Positions 26,281-36,365 of a stretch of DNA of 64,000 bases are shown one piece after another. Positions within the stretch are counted from its first letter, which is position 1, and each line of letters opens with the position of its first letter. The notes under the pieces were generated by a model, which had not been told where the DNA came from, ran no database searches, and saw nothing but the letters and a program-made list of their open reading frames with translations. The stretch comes from Chryseobacterium gleum. GTDB lineage: Bacteria > Bacteroidota > Bacteroidia > Flavobacteriales > Weeksellaceae. The stretch covers positions 1,922,001-1,986,000 of the forward strand of contig NZ_LR134289.1 of the NCBI RefSeq assembly GCF_900636535.1, in the 5' to 3' direction. Made by a program: the position numbers and the translations under genes.

Positions 26281-26311
26281 AAAAAACAGTGTCCTTTAGA
26301 AGACACTGTTC
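26281..26311 (-). terminator. Terminator of the smaller T9SS cargo gene
   Basis: Stem aacagtgtc / gacactgtt with an 8-base loop, minus-strand T run after it, 36 bases past the stop codon. Confidence 0.85.
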
Positions 26312-26346
26312 AATATATAAGGTTATTAATTTTCAGTTTTGTTTTT

Positions 26347-28212
26347 TTACTTCTTCAGTATTTTCTCCGTTACTGTAGAAGATTTGGTTTTAAGTTTAAT
26401 GTAATATACTCCTGTCTGAAGAGAAGATAATACTATCTGTTCCTGCGCCATATTCAAAGCTCCCTGTTTCACCAGCTGTCCCGCAGCACCAAAGATCTCA
26501 TAAGACACCAATGGTTCTTTGCTTCTGATCGTCAATACGTCCTGAACAGGATTAGGGTATAACTGTATTCCTGCCTGAGCCGCTGTTTCTTCTACTGACA
26601 TCTGGCTGCACACTGATTTGGCAAATTTTGTAAAAAAAGACTGAGATTTCCCGCCTGCTACATTAACAGTCATTGTATTGACATTATCATTGGAATCTGT
26701 AAATAATTGATCGTGAAAAAAACCACCTGCTACATAGTTTCCATCCTGGTCTGCAGCTACTGCTGTAAACTCATCGATAACATAAAAGTTACTGTGGATC
26801 TCTCCCGTTCCCAAGACATCCCCGGTATCTTTGTTAAGCCTTACCAATAGTGGATCTGAACGGTCTCCATCGGGACGCACCATTGCATAGCTGCCCCAGA
26901 TATCAGACCAGCTTCCTTTGGCAAATGCTATTTCATTTCCATTAAGGGCAAGGGTTCCTTTAGTAAAACGATAACCGAACTGTAGGCCAGACATCCCATC
27001 CGGAGTTCTTGCCCACTGCACGGTACCCGAAGCATTGATCTTCATAACAAAAGGAACAGCTTCCACATAGCTTCTCAGTGGAAAAGTGTAAGTTCCGAAA
27101 GTGGCAGGTACTGTTATTCCGTTAAAATAACGTCCTGAAATATAAATATCTGATGTAACCGGATCTTTTATAATGGAATGAATTTCATCATCCGTACTCG
27201 TAGTACCATTATTAATTTCCCTTCTCCATACCTCTGCTCCGGTAGTACCGTCAAAAGCAAGTACATAAGCCGCTTTCGTAAACGGAACATTATTATACGA
27301 AAGATCAACCAGGTTACTGAATCCGGGATCCATTCTTTTACCGGCAAGATAATAACGGTTCAGAGTTTCATCATACACGAGATTAACCTTCCCTTCTCTT
27401 CCCACAGCATTGATGGCATCTCCGGTAATGGGGAGAAGCACAGGAGCAGCAGGTGTCATGTTGCCACCGTCATAATTGAACTTAACTGCATAATACTGGT
27501 AGGTGGATGTAAAGGAAGAAGGTACTGTAATTAACCCGTTTAAATGCGTTCCCGCTCTGAAGCCCATTACAGCATGGATATTTTTGGATGAATCCATATA
27601 CATCGTCTGAACATCGCACATGCGGGAGAAAAAACTGACATCTCCCTGTAAAGGCTTACTCCATGCCAATGTTCCGTCTGAAGTATTATATTTTAAAAGA
27701 AAAGCTGCTTTGTGGGCAGGATCTATCGTCTGATCATAATAAGTATACAGAGGCAGTGTATGAGTATCATCAAAATGTACCGGAGTAGCATTCGGATCTC
27801 CTGCATATGAATTGTTATAAATCGTAGCTACCATGTACAAACCTCCGTTGTTATCCAATTTAATATGCCATGCATTTTCTCCGTTTCCCGTACCTCCTAT
27901 AGGTCTGGACCATCTTATATTTCCCGTACAGTCTGTGGAGAACAGAAAAAGATCGCTGAGGCCATAATTGGTTACCGGTGTTCCATTCAGGTTTTGCCCC
28001 TGCTCGCGCATTGTTGCAAGATAATAGGTATTATTGTTGTTGTCTACTACAATATCCCTTATGGATTCATCAAAGATATAATGAAATCCCGGATCTGCAG
28101 AGCCTGTCACCCCTCCTGCCTGCTTTCCCCATTGCCATTGGTAAGTCTGGCTAAAAGATAACGATGGCAAAATCAGAAGTAATCCCCACAATTTGTTTTT
28201 TAATTGTATCAT
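26347..28212 (-). CDS. T9SS type A sorting-domain protein, beta-propeller-like
   Basis: 621 residues. Signal peptide (MIQLKNKLWGLLLILPSLSFSQ). The body has recurring units of the type G..YMVATIYNNS, LFLFSTDCTGNIRWSRPIGG, FLLKYNTSDGTLAWSKPLQG, VMKINASGTVQWARTPDG, i.e. a multi-bladed propeller of the beta-propeller/SBBP type. The C-terminus (about 545-621) is the type IX sorting domain: LYPNPVQDVLTIRS ... GVYYIKLKTKSSTVTEKILKK. It should be exported across the outer membrane and anchored or released. It follows the large PKD protein in the same direction and has its own terminator. Confidence 0.88.
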   Translation of the reverse strand: MIQLKNKLWGLLLILPSLSFSQTYQWQWGKQAGGVTGSADPGFHYIFDESIRDIVVDNNNNTYYLATMREQGQNLNGTPVTNYGLSDLFLFSTDCTGNIRWSRPIGGTGNGENAWHIKLDNNGGLYMVATIYNNSYAGDPNATPVHFDDTHTLPLYTYYDQTIDPAHKAAFLLKYNTSDGTLAWSKPLQGDVSFFSRMCDVQTMYMDSSKNIHAVMGFRAGTHLNGLITVPSSFTSTYQYYAVKFNYDGGNMTPAAPVLLPITGDAINAVGREGKVNLVYDETLNRYYLAGKRMDPGFSNLVDLSYNNVPFTKAAYVLAFDGTTGAEVWRREINNGTTSTDDEIHSIIKDPVTSDIYISGRYFNGITVPATFGTYTFPLRSYVEAVPFVMKINASGTVQWARTPDGMSGLQFGYRFTKGTLALNGNEIAFAKGSWSDIWGSYAMVRPDGDRSDPLLVRLNKDTGDVLGTGEIHSNFYVIDEFTAVAADQDGNYVAGGFFHDQLFTDSNDNVNTMTVNVAGGKSQSFFTKFAKSVCSQMSVEETAAQAGIQLYPNPVQDVLTIRSKEPLVSYEIFGAAGQLVKQGALNMAQEQIVLSSLQTGVYYIKLKTKSSTVTEKILKK

Positions 28213-28244
28213 AAAAATTCATTTAATTATCAAATACTATAAAA

Positions 28245-28270
28245 AACAGTGCTCTCCGAAGAGAACACTG
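28245..28270 (-). terminator. Terminator with UUCG tetraloop
   Basis: On the minus strand the arms cagtgttctc and gagagcactg (one G-T pair) close a TTCG loop, followed by TTTTTT. It ends the 1624-residue T9SS gene before the start of the next one. Confidence 0.88.
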
Positions 28271-28282
28271 CTTTATAAGCTA

Positions 28283-31200
28283 CTAATTTTTAATTAGTTT
28301 TCCTTGTAATGATGTATCTCCCGTTTGTACAATAACGATATAAACACCTTGCAGCCAGCTGGTAACTTCCACGTCTACTTCTCCGGAAGCCGCTTTCAGT
28401 TCTTTACGGAATTTGATATTGCCCATGGCATCAAAAACTGTAACCTGTTTTGCGAGTAATTTTTCATCGCCCGTATTATACGAGATTTTTACTTTTTCCT
28501 TCGCAGGATTCGGGATCATTTTCAGAGAAGAAACTGAAGCCGCAACTACATTTCTTCCTGCACTTCTCATACCCATCCAGTCCGGATCTACTGCTTTGGT
28601 AGTAAACTTACATGTATCATTTGAGAATAAGATCTCATCAGCTCCCTGGAAACCTGAGTTCGGATAGAATGCCAATGGATTAGCATTCATGTCATACATT
28701 CCTCCTGCCGGAATCGTAATAATAGATGGAATATACACTCCAAATCCATTAAGACTTGAAACCGTAAGGCTGATCGGCTGGCTTCCGGTATTGTAGATGA
28801 CCCCGTACACTTTATAGTGATCTCCAAACCACTTCATACCTTTGATATCCGCTTCCAGTTTACAATCTGTTTCGAATCCGCATTCTTTACCAGGATAGTA
28901 GTTCATGGTTCCAGACGTAAACTGACATCCTAAATGATCAATCTGAAGCTGATAGGTACCTGCATAATTGATATACAGCGGGTAGATATAATCATTGTTT
29001 CCGCTCTGGATATTGTTTCCGAACAACTGCCATTCATGATGATCAAAAACGCCTTTTGGTCCTAAGATATAGTGACCCTCTCTAAGACATTCATCATAGC
29101 ATCCTGTAGGGAATACCCACATCAGGCTTTCAAGACTTAGTGGCACTTGTGCATTACCCACCACTTTACAGCCGCTCGGCGCAGTGTAGATCACCTGGTA
29201 AGCACCACCTTCATTTACTGTAATCGACTGGCCTGTCATTCCGTTGCTCCAGTTATAAACTCCGGCAGATGGCCCTGAGGCAGTCAGCATAATCTCATAA
29301 GGCTGACAGTTAACCAGATTATAGCTTACCGAAATAGGTGCCGGCGGACTGCTTACAGTAACAGTAAAGCTTTTACTGCTTGTACATCCTGATGTACCCG
29401 GAGTTCTTACTTCCAGCGTATAAACATAGGTTCCTGCTGACAACGGTCCTGTACTTAAAGCAATAGGATAAGGAGCCGAAGCCCATGGTGTTACTATCGA
29501 GTTCCCTTTTTTCCATTGATATTCCAGGGTATTGTCTGTTACAATACCTGTAAGTACTGTTGAAGATCCGTCACAGATATTGGCTGTTCCTGATATATTG
29601 ACATATGGCGGATTTTTAAGTGTTACCGGTACTGCTGCAGCACTCATAACATTGCTTCTGCATCCGTCTGATGATACCAGCACCGGCCAGTAACTTCCGG
29701 ACTGTGTAGGTGTGAACACCTGAGAGTTTGGCGCTCCCGGTACAGGTTGAGAGCCATTCATCCAGATATACTGACTTGGCGTTCCAACTGTACTGGTAAA
29801 TACGATATTAGGAGCACTTCCCATACAGGCTACAAGAGAAGGAGGTGTTATAGTACCGTCAAGGGATGCTTCTTTCACATTAACACTAATTACAGCAGAA
29901 GTATATTCACATCCCATAGGGGTTCTTATTTTCAGCTGAATTGTTTTTGTTCCTGCCGTATTGTAAGTTATTGTGGCATCCGGACCTGTCGTAATATAGG
30001 ATGTACCATCAAAAATCCATGTGTAGGTATTTCCTGGAACATATGTTATCGGACTGAACGTAATTGGTGAACGCGCACACAACCATGCAGGAACCAGGAA
30101 TGTCGTATCAGGCACAGGAGCCAATGTTATAGTCTGTGTAGTTGTACACGTTGGTTTTCCCGGTGAAGATACCGTCATTGTAAAGGTATAGGTACCTGGC
30201 ATCAGATTATACGTAGCAGATTGTCCTGTCTGAGTAGGCTGTCCGGATGAAGTGAAGGTATAGGTAACAGACGCCGGATTAATATCAAAAATAGTAGAGG
30301 TATTGAAAAGCGTTACCGTGTATCCGCTTCCGTTACAAACTGTACTGATATTGAATTTCGGTTCGTAATGCTTTCTCACTTCTACTCCTTTGCTGTACCA
30401 GCATGATCCGTATCTTAAACGTACAAAAACAATATGCGCTCCTGCAAGATTAGTCTGATAGACCGGAGAAGCTGTTCCCTGGCCGGAAACTAAAGTAAGT
30501 ACGCTGTCAGATAACCATTGGATCTGATCCGGGATTCCGTTGTAAGTTAAACCCGAAACGGTAATGTTATTACAGGCTGACCATGCCGGAACAAAATTAA
30601 TCTGTGGATCCGTTGTACAGCTTCCGCTGCTCGGGCAAGACTGTGTTACATTAACATTTTGGGAATAAACCACACAACCATTAATATCTACAGCCTGTAC
30701 TTTGTAGGTTCCAAAAGCACCAGCACCAAAGATAACATATGAATTAGTCGTAGCACCTGATATAACTGTATTGTCTTTATACCATTGCCAGGAAACAATA
30801 TTGGTAAGTCCTGTAGAACTGTTAGCCGTAAGCGTATACGGCGCCATCGTAGTAGGATCACAAACTGCAATATTATATACCGGAGAAATTGTAATAATGG
30901 TTTCAGGGTAGATAATAAAGTTAGCACTTGCTGTAGGCTTATAATTACAGCCGTTAGTACCTTCGTATGTTACAGTAACCGTTTGGGAAACGTTGTTTCC
31001 TGAATTGTTCTGAATATATCCGGTATTCGGGAAGCTGTACACTCCGGACGGGTTGAAGGCTGTAGTAAACGTTGTTCCGTTAGCAAAAGTGAAGGTGACA
31101 TTCGTTGCTGAAGTAATGGTTCCCTGGTTTACGGTGAAAGTTAGATTTGAACCTAAACAGATTCCGCCAACATTTGTAAAGCTTACTACCGGAAGCGTTA

Positions 31201-33157
31201 TTAATGATACCGGCATTGTAATCGTCTGGGTTACTCCACATTTTACAACTTTCAGAATCAGATCGGTCGTACTCGTTGAGGAAATTTCGTTGAAGTTTAC
31301 AGTAATATTAGCTGTACCCTGTCCGCCAACAACACTTCCGAAGTTAGAGCTCGCAAATGACCATTCCATAGAATCCGGAACAATTCCGTTCAGATTAGCA
31401 CTGAAAGTCTGAGTGCTGCTCGGACAGAAAGGCCCTGAGTTAGGATTAATTACAATCGTGCTGAGATCCAGTTTCGTCACATTAAATGACTTAGGAGCTG
31501 AAAGACATCCTGCATTACTGATAGATTTGTTCTGAGCAGAGACTGTATATGACGTGGCTCCTGCATTAAATATAACCGTTACTGAAGATCCCGCATTACT
31601 TCCCTGAATAGTTCCGTTGGTTACACTCCAAACCGGTACCATTCCTGAGTCAACAGAACTAATAGTATAAACATAAGGTCTTCCCGGACATACTTTTGTT
31701 TCTCCGGATATTGTTCCTAAAGGTGGCTGGGGAATAGGCAGAACCTTGATAATTCTTGCATTGCTTTCACAACCTCCACCCTGTTTGGTAGCGGTAACCG
31801 TATAAGTTCCTGCTGTTGCAAAGTTGTAGTTGAATATTCCTGTCATTGCCGGAGAGGTATACGTAGAACTTCCCGTGGTTACTTTCCAGATAACAGGTAC
31901 GTTAGGTGAAGCCGTGAATCCCTGGCTTGTTCCTGCACAGATTTCATCTACACCACCGCTTACCAGTACCGGTGCTTCTACAACAATATCAATAGAAGCC
32001 TGTCCTTCGCAGGACAATAATGTATTGAAATAATTAGCGGTAAGATGATATGTACCCGGCTGATTGGCAGAGAAAACAATTTCATTTCTTTGCTGGGTAT
32101 TGGTCAGCTGACCTCCCGCAGGCCCCGTTACATTCCATAGAACCTTGGTTGTAGGCCACTGAGGAATTGAATAGGTATACTGCCTGCCGGAACATATTAC
32201 CGCCTGTCCTTTAATTTTTGCATTCTTTAAAACCACAGGAATTTTGATGGTAGTCCATTCTGGGCAGGCACATTCTGACATATACATTACATATCCGAAT
32301 CCTTCAAGCGGGTCTACCTGATCCCAGACTACTTCAATCTCGTTACCGTTAGTGCCCACAATTGTGCCTCCGATTACTTTCCATTGTCCTTTGCTACATC
32401 CATCCTGAGCACTGTAGGTTTCTTTACTGCCTTCACAAACCACTGAAGCACAGTTGATCTGTACAGGATCAGCTTTCAATACCTTGATCTGCTTTTTATA
32501 TTTACTCTGGCAACCGCATTTATTGGTTACGGTAAGCTGAATGGTATAATTTCCGGGGTTAGCATATAAGTGAGAGGGTTCAAAAGCTGTGGAGGTTGTA
32601 TTATCGCCAAAGTCCCAGAAATAATTGACAATATCCGATCCTCCGTTCTGGTCAGAAAGGTTGTCAAAATAGATCGTCGTATTTCTGCATACCACTTCAT
32701 CCAGATTTAACATTTCAAACTTGGCAATCGGCCGGTTGATCTTTTCAATACAGATTGTCTGGGTTTCTACAGTTCCGTCATTGTACGTAATGACAGCCTG
32801 CAAAGATCCGTTACCTGCCGTTCCCCAGGCTACATTGCCTATAGTGTTACCAGGTCCTGAAGTGGTGACTGTTCCGCCTGCAACCGTCCATTGAACGGCG
32901 GAAACATTTGGCCCCTGAACCTCATATACCACATCGGATACCTCACAGACACGGAGACATTGCGATGAATTGATGTAGGAATAAGCGATACCGTTATCAG
33001 GGATCTGGCCATCTTTTTCGCCACGGAACTCTTGGCATCCGACCTGAGCGGTCCATGTAATTCGAGCTTGCGCTTGCAGTACCCAGGGTACCAAAAGCCA
33101 ACATAGCAGGAGCCATCTGAAGATGTGCTGCCTACCAAAATAGGTGTTGTTTTTCAT
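28283..33157 (-). CDS. Giant T9SS cargo with PKD and Ig-like repeats
   Basis: 1624 residues with a signal peptide (HIFRWLLLCWLLVPWVLQAQ). At about 150-225 there is a clear PKD domain (NYFWDFGDNTTSTAFEPSHLY, NYTIQLTVTNKCG). From there to about 1430 come more than ten Ig/PKD-type beta repeats, each with one or two Cys and stretches such as VCPGRPYVYTISS, ICLGSNLTFTVNQG, LCARSPITF, ICDGSSTVLTG, as in gliding or surface-adhesion cargo. The C-terminus is the type IX sorting domain (KMIPNPAKEKVKISYN ... GVYIVIVQTGDTSLQGKLIKN). Likely a surface adhesin or matrix protein. Its start was set at the ATG that opens the signal peptide. Confidence 0.88.
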   Translation of the reverse strand: MKNNTYFGRQHIFRWLLLCWLLVPWVLQAQARITWTAQVGCQEFRGEKDGQIPDNGIAYSYINSSQCLRVCEVSDVVYEVQGPNVSAVQWTVAGGTVTTSGPGNTIGNVAWGTAGNGSLQAVITYNDGTVETQTICIEKINRPIAKFEMLNLDEVVCRNTTIYFDNLSDQNGGSDIVNYFWDFGDNTTSTAFEPSHLYANPGNYTIQLTVTNKCGCQSKYKKQIKVLKADPVQINCASVVCEGSKETYSAQDGCSKGQWKVIGGTIVGTNGNEIEVVWDQVDPLEGFGYVMYMSECACPEWTTIKIPVVLKNAKIKGQAVICSGRQYTYSIPQWPTTKVLWNVTGPAGGQLTNTQQRNEIVFSANQPGTYHLTANYFNTLLSCEGQASIDIVVEAPVLVSGGVDEICAGTSQGFTASPNVPVIWKVTTGSSTYTSPAMTGIFNYNFATAGTYTVTATKQGGGCESNARIIKVLPIPQPPLGTISGETKVCPGRPYVYTISSVDSGMVPVWSVTNGTIQGSNAGSSVTVIFNAGATSYTVSAQNKSISNAGCLSAPKSFNVTKLDLSTIVINPNSGPFCPSSTQTFSANLNGIVPDSMEWSFASSNFGSVVGGQGTANITVNFNEISSTSTTDLILKVVKCGVTQTITMPVSLITLPVVSFTNVGGICLGSNLTFTVNQGTITSATNVTFTFANGTTFTTAFNPSGVYSFPNTGYIQNNSGNNVSQTVTVTYEGTNGCNYKPTASANFIIYPETIITISPVYNIAVCDPTTMAPYTLTANSSTGLTNIVSWQWYKDNTVISGATTNSYVIFGAGAFGTYKVQAVDINGCVVYSQNVNVTQSCPSSGSCTTDPQINFVPAWSACNNITVSGLTYNGIPDQIQWLSDSVLTLVSGQGTASPVYQTNLAGAHIVFVRLRYGSCWYSKGVEVRKHYEPKFNISTVCNGSGYTVTLFNTSTIFDINPASVTYTFTSSGQPTQTGQSATYNLMPGTYTFTMTVSSPGKPTCTTTQTITLAPVPDTTFLVPAWLCARSPITFSPITYVPGNTYTWIFDGTSYITTGPDATITYNTAGTKTIQLKIRTPMGCEYTSAVISVNVKEASLDGTITPPSLVACMGSAPNIVFTSTVGTPSQYIWMNGSQPVPGAPNSQVFTPTQSGSYWPVLVSSDGCRSNVMSAAAVPVTLKNPPYVNISGTANICDGSSTVLTGIVTDNTLEYQWKKGNSIVTPWASAPYPIALSTGPLSAGTYVYTLEVRTPGTSGCTSSKSFTVTVSSPPAPISVSYNLVNCQPYEIMLTASGPSAGVYNWSNGMTGQSITVNEGGAYQVIYTAPSGCKVVGNAQVPLSLESLMWVFPTGCYDECLREGHYILGPKGVFDHHEWQLFGNNIQSGNNDYIYPLYINYAGTYQLQIDHLGCQFTSGTMNYYPGKECGFETDCKLEADIKGMKWFGDHYKVYGVIYNTGSQPISLTVSSLNGFGVYIPSIITIPAGGMYDMNANPLAFYPNSGFQGADEILFSNDTCKFTTKAVDPDWMGMRSAGRNVVAASVSSLKMIPNPAKEKVKISYNTGDEKLLAKQVTVFDAMGNIKFRKELKAASGEVDVEVTSWLQGVYIVIVQTGDTSLQGKLIKN

Positions 33158-33681
33158 AGTTATTAAAAAAAGTGTTATTAATTTTTTATCAAATTAATAA
33201 AAATTTTAATACAAAAATCATTTAATCGTGAAAAAATAACAATATTTTACATTTGAATTTCAATCATATAGAAGAATTCCTGTCTATATGCTATTTCACA
33301 ACAATATTAGTTATGCAGAAAAAAATGCATTTTTTACTAATTCCCCTCATTAAAACCAAATAAAATTCTAATTTTCAATAACTAAAAACAACAAAATCAA
33401 CAATAAAAATCCATACTTGTTTATTTTATACTATGAAAATTAAATTTATATTAAAATTAATCACAATAAAATCCATAAAAAAAATACCTCCTTTTAATTC
33501 TTTCCATACCCTCACTATACATTCTCAATGGCTTCAGAAATACCTGAATTTTCTGTGATGATTCCTTATTCAATCCGGTTAGAGGTAAGTACGGCAAATG
33601 AGAATTGCTGACAAGATTAAAATACTTTATCTTTGTTTTTTTAAGGCTTATCATAAACCATTTATTTGAAGATCTTCCTAT
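33158..33681. other. AT-rich divergent promoter region
   Basis: 524 bases between the giant T9SS gene (minus) and the glutaminase gene (plus). It is extremely AT-rich. A 65-codon minus-strand frame at 33457-33654 has no supporting feature. I see no RNA or repeat. Confidence 0.5.
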
Positions 33682-34695
33682 ATGAAAAACAACCGCTTTT
33701 TATTTTCTGCGAAAGGAATCTGTACGGCAGCTTTTATTTTCTTAAGCACAATTGTTTATGCACAGAAAACAGCAGATATCTCAACCATTTCAGAAAAAAC
33801 CTTAAACACCATTCTGGAGAAAAACAGAGCGTATTACACCCAGGGAAAAGTGGCAGATTATATTCCTGAACTGGGAAAAATGGATGCTAAAGCAATTGCT
33901 TTTTCAGTGGTAGACAAAAATGGAAAAGTATTCAATACCGGTGACGTCCATAAGAAATTCACCATGCAAAGCATTTCCAAAATCATATCATTAATGGTAG
34001 CTGTCAATGAAAAAGGAGAAACCAATATCTTTGATAAAATGGGGTATTTTGGTTCTGACAAACCTTTCAATCATTTTTCAAACCTGGAAACTACAGGTAA
34101 ACCGCTTAATCCTATGATGAATGCAGGAGCAATTCTTACCACTTCCCTCATTTCTGGAGAAGGTGAAAAACCATTTCTGAAAATACTTGACATGGTAAGA
34201 TATATCACCAAAAACCCTTCAATAGACTACAACAAATCCGTTTACGAATCCGAAAAATCAACAGGACACCGCAACCGCGGGATGTTTTATATTATGAAAA
34301 ACAGCGGACTGATCTCAGGGAACGAAGATCAGCTGGATAACTATTTCAAGCAGTGTTCTATTGAACTTACTGCAGAAGACCTTGCGAAAATCGGGTACTT
34401 CTTTGCCAACCAATGTGTAAGATTTGATGGAGACTCCACCTATAAAAATGCCGACATGGCAAAATTGGTGGAATCACAGATGCTGACGGCTGGCATGTAT
34501 GAATTCAGCGGTGAATATTCCAGAACTGTAGGCCTGCCAAGTAAATCCGGTGTAGGAGGCGGAATTACCGTGAGTGTTCCCGGAAAAATAGGAATCGGAG
34601 TCTTCAGTCCTGCCTTAGATCAGCATGGAAATTCGCTGGCGGGTTACCATATGATTTTAGATCTTGCAAAACAGTACGGATTAAGCGTATTTTAA
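33682..34695 (+). CDS. glsA: Glutaminase A, exported form
   Basis: 337 residues, about 30 more than cytosolic GlsA because of an N-terminal signal peptide (ending near STIVYAQ). The serine-dependent beta-lactamase-like fold is marked by QSISK (nucleophile Ser97 and Lys100, SxxK), NPMMNAGAI, and the glycine-rich end GVGGGITVSVPGKIGIGVFSP. Converts glutamine to glutamate and ammonia. Periplasmic location suggests nutrient scavenging. The neighbours are unrelated. A strong shared terminator follows. Confidence 0.93.
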   Translation: MKNNRFLFSAKGICTAAFIFLSTIVYAQKTADISTISEKTLNTILEKNRAYYTQGKVADYIPELGKMDAKAIAFSVVDKNGKVFNTGDVHKKFTMQSISKIISLMVAVNEKGETNIFDKMGYFGSDKPFNHFSNLETTGKPLNPMMNAGAILTTSLISGEGEKPFLKILDMVRYITKNPSIDYNKSVYESEKSTGHRNRGMFYIMKNSGLISGNEDQLDNYFKQCSIELTAEDLAKIGYFFANQCVRFDGDSTYKNADMAKLVESQMLTAGMYEFSGEYSRTVGLPSKSGVGGGITVSVPGKIGIGVFSPALDQHGNSLAGYHMILDLAKQYGLSVF

Positions 34696-34719
34696 AAATT
34701 CAAATACATAAAATAAGAT

Positions 34720-34752
34720 AAGAGCTCCAAAACATTTTGTTTTGGAGCTCTT
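34720..34752. terminator. Bidirectional terminator
   Basis: Perfect 14-bp stem aagagctccaaaac / gttttggagctctt with a 5-base loop, between the converging glutaminase and hydrolase genes. Confidence 0.9.
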
Positions 34753-34762
34753 GTATGAAGGA

Positions 34763-35617
34763 TTAATCATTCCTTCTCTTTAGTAAAAACGCATTTATTT
34801 TATCTGCTAAACCAATCAGCACATGCCCTTTGTCAGGATCAATATAGGATTCAAAATCAGGAAGTAACCTTTCAAGTCTTTCTTTTATTTCTGTAGAATC
34901 CCTGATCACATCATCTGCTCCACCTATAAAAAAGACAGGCATGGCAATATTTCTCAATTCTTCATCAGAAAAAATATATTCCTTATCCATCCTTGCCTCC
35001 ACAGAGGACTGCATAAGATCCATAAAGTCCAGAACAGACTGATCTATTTTTTGCGAACCGGTTATCAGTTTATTGATTTTTCTCTTCCCGGCATTTCCAA
35101 GTAAAGAAAAGAATACCGCTTTTAAAACAAAACTGCGCTTTGTTTTTACAACTCCTGCCGGAGAAAGAAGAACAAGCTGACTGATTTTTTCTGGATATCT
35201 GACTGCAAACTTTATCGCAAGCCATCCGCCTTGAGACAATCCCACCAAAGAAGCTTTTGTTATTTTCAGTTGTTGGAAAATCTCATTCAGCCAATCACTG
35301 TAATCATTACCTTGATAAGGAAGTCTGTTTTGCTCACTTTTACCTGGTTCCCCGATAATATCAATAGCGTACACTTTGTATTCTTTGCTGTACAAAGCAA
35401 GATCCTTCATCCAGGATGCAGCGTTAGAATTAGCTCCATGAAGTAATACAAGTTTAGGATGATCTTCATTTCCATAGCTCAGAACTTGGGTTTCTCCAAA
35501 GTTTGTTGGAACCACTTGCTGACGGATATTTCCTTTAAAATTTGCTAACGCAGTATCATATTGCTCCAGCACTCTTTCTTTGTGAGCATCTGATCTGAAA
35601 ATTGTTGTCTGTTTCAT
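34763..35617 (-). CDS. Alpha/beta hydrolase
   Basis: 284 residues from the ATG at 35615-35617 (the frame is open to 35680 but those 21 residues are not typical). Cytosolic. LLHGANSN oxyanion loop, nucleophile elbow GLSQGG (Ser128), acid in GGADDVIRD and His in DKGHVL: a full triad of the MhpC-like class. Substrate unknown. It is divergent from, and separated by 1 kb from, the PKS operon, so it is not obviously part of it. Confidence 0.85.
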   Translation of the reverse strand: MKQTTIFRSDAHKERVLEQYDTALANFKGNIRQQVVPTNFGETQVLSYGNEDHPKLVLLHGANSNAASWMKDLALYSKEYKVYAIDIIGEPGKSEQNRLPYQGNDYSDWLNEIFQQLKITKASLVGLSQGGWLAIKFAVRYPEKISQLVLLSPAGVVKTKRSFVLKAVFFSLLGNAGKRKINKLITGSQKIDQSVLDFMDLMQSSVEARMDKEYIFSDEELRNIAMPVFFIGGADDVIRDSTEIKERLERLLPDFESYIDPDKGHVLIGLADKINAFLLKRRND

Positions 35618-36194
35618 ATATACCTGTTTTCTTTTGTTGTATTTTTTAATCCAAAAACAATTTCTGTATGATGCACCCAAAAAAGACAGATCTCTGAAAT
35701 CTGACTGCAGTTATTCAAGATCGACTGGAAATTGGCCAATTCAGAAAAGGAAGTCAATACGAATTGAGTAATGGACAGGAGTAGAAACTCGTTAAATCGT
35801 CATAATTGCAAAAACAAGAGAAAACGAGCTTACTATTATAAACACAGGCATATGTAAATCATAATTCATCAAATCAAATGATGATTAAGTTCTTAACAGT
35901 GCAAAAATACAAAAGTTTTATAAAATACTCCGTGATTATAAATTATAATGAAAACTATTTTTTTTAAATCGAAGAAATATTATCCGTAGATATATAACAC
36001 ACTAATAAGCAATCTCTTTAACCTTAAAAATAAAAATACCGATTCTATCTATTTACTTTTTTTTATGAATTTCGGAAACATATATTAATTATTCTTAAAA
36101 TTACCTATCTGTTTATTTATCAAAAAGATAGGAAAAATTCACAAATAATTTAAATTAAATCACAATATATTGATTAATTTTATTTAAATTCGCT

Positions 36195-36228
36195 TTGCCG
36201 TTTTATCAGATTGATAAAGGCAATTTTT
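36195..36228 (+). terminator. Orphan terminator-like hairpin
   Basis: Stem ttgcc + tttatca / tgataaa + ggcaa with a 2-base bulge and a GAT loop, followed by TTTTT. There is no plus-strand gene before it, so it could end a small RNA or a read-through transcript and insulate the PKS promoter that starts about 70 bases later. Confidence 0.5.
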
Positions 36229-36295
36229 ACATTCCGAAACCGGATTTACCCTATATTATCTTTTTGTAATATAACCAAAAACAAATCTCTTGTTT

Positions 36296-36327
36296 TTGAA
36301 ATATTTTATTTTTTATTCCTATATTTG
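36296..36327 (+). promoter_or_regulatory. PKS operon promoter (TTG - 21 bp - TATATTTG)
   Basis: TTG at 36296-36298 and TATATTTG at 36320-36327, 21 bases apart, match both parts of the Bacteroidota housekeeping promoter (-33 TTG, -7 TAnnTTTG). Transcription should begin near 36332-36335, giving a leader of about 500 bases to the PKS start. Confidence 0.6.
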
Positions 36328-36337
36328 CTTAACATTT

Positions 36338-36365
36338 CTTTAACTATAAATATTTATAGTTAAAG
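36338..36365. promoter_or_regulatory. 28-bp perfect palindrome, candidate operator
   Basis: The left half ctttaactataaat is followed directly by its exact reverse complement, 14 + 14 bases, with no mismatch. It begins 10 bases after the -7 box, i.e. just past the expected transcription start, where a dimeric repressor would block initiation. It could alternatively form an mRNA hairpin. The regulator is unknown and none is encoded next to it. Confidence 0.6.

Noticed and set aside
31053..31412. 119-codon plus-strand frame inside the giant T9SS gene
   Set aside because: It is the antisense shadow of repetitive Ser/Thr/Val-rich coding sequence; the sense frame has signal peptide, PKD domain and sorting tail.
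33457..33654. 65-codon minus-strand frame upstream of glutaminase
   Set aside because: No terminator or promoter; composition does not stand out from the AT-rich spacer.
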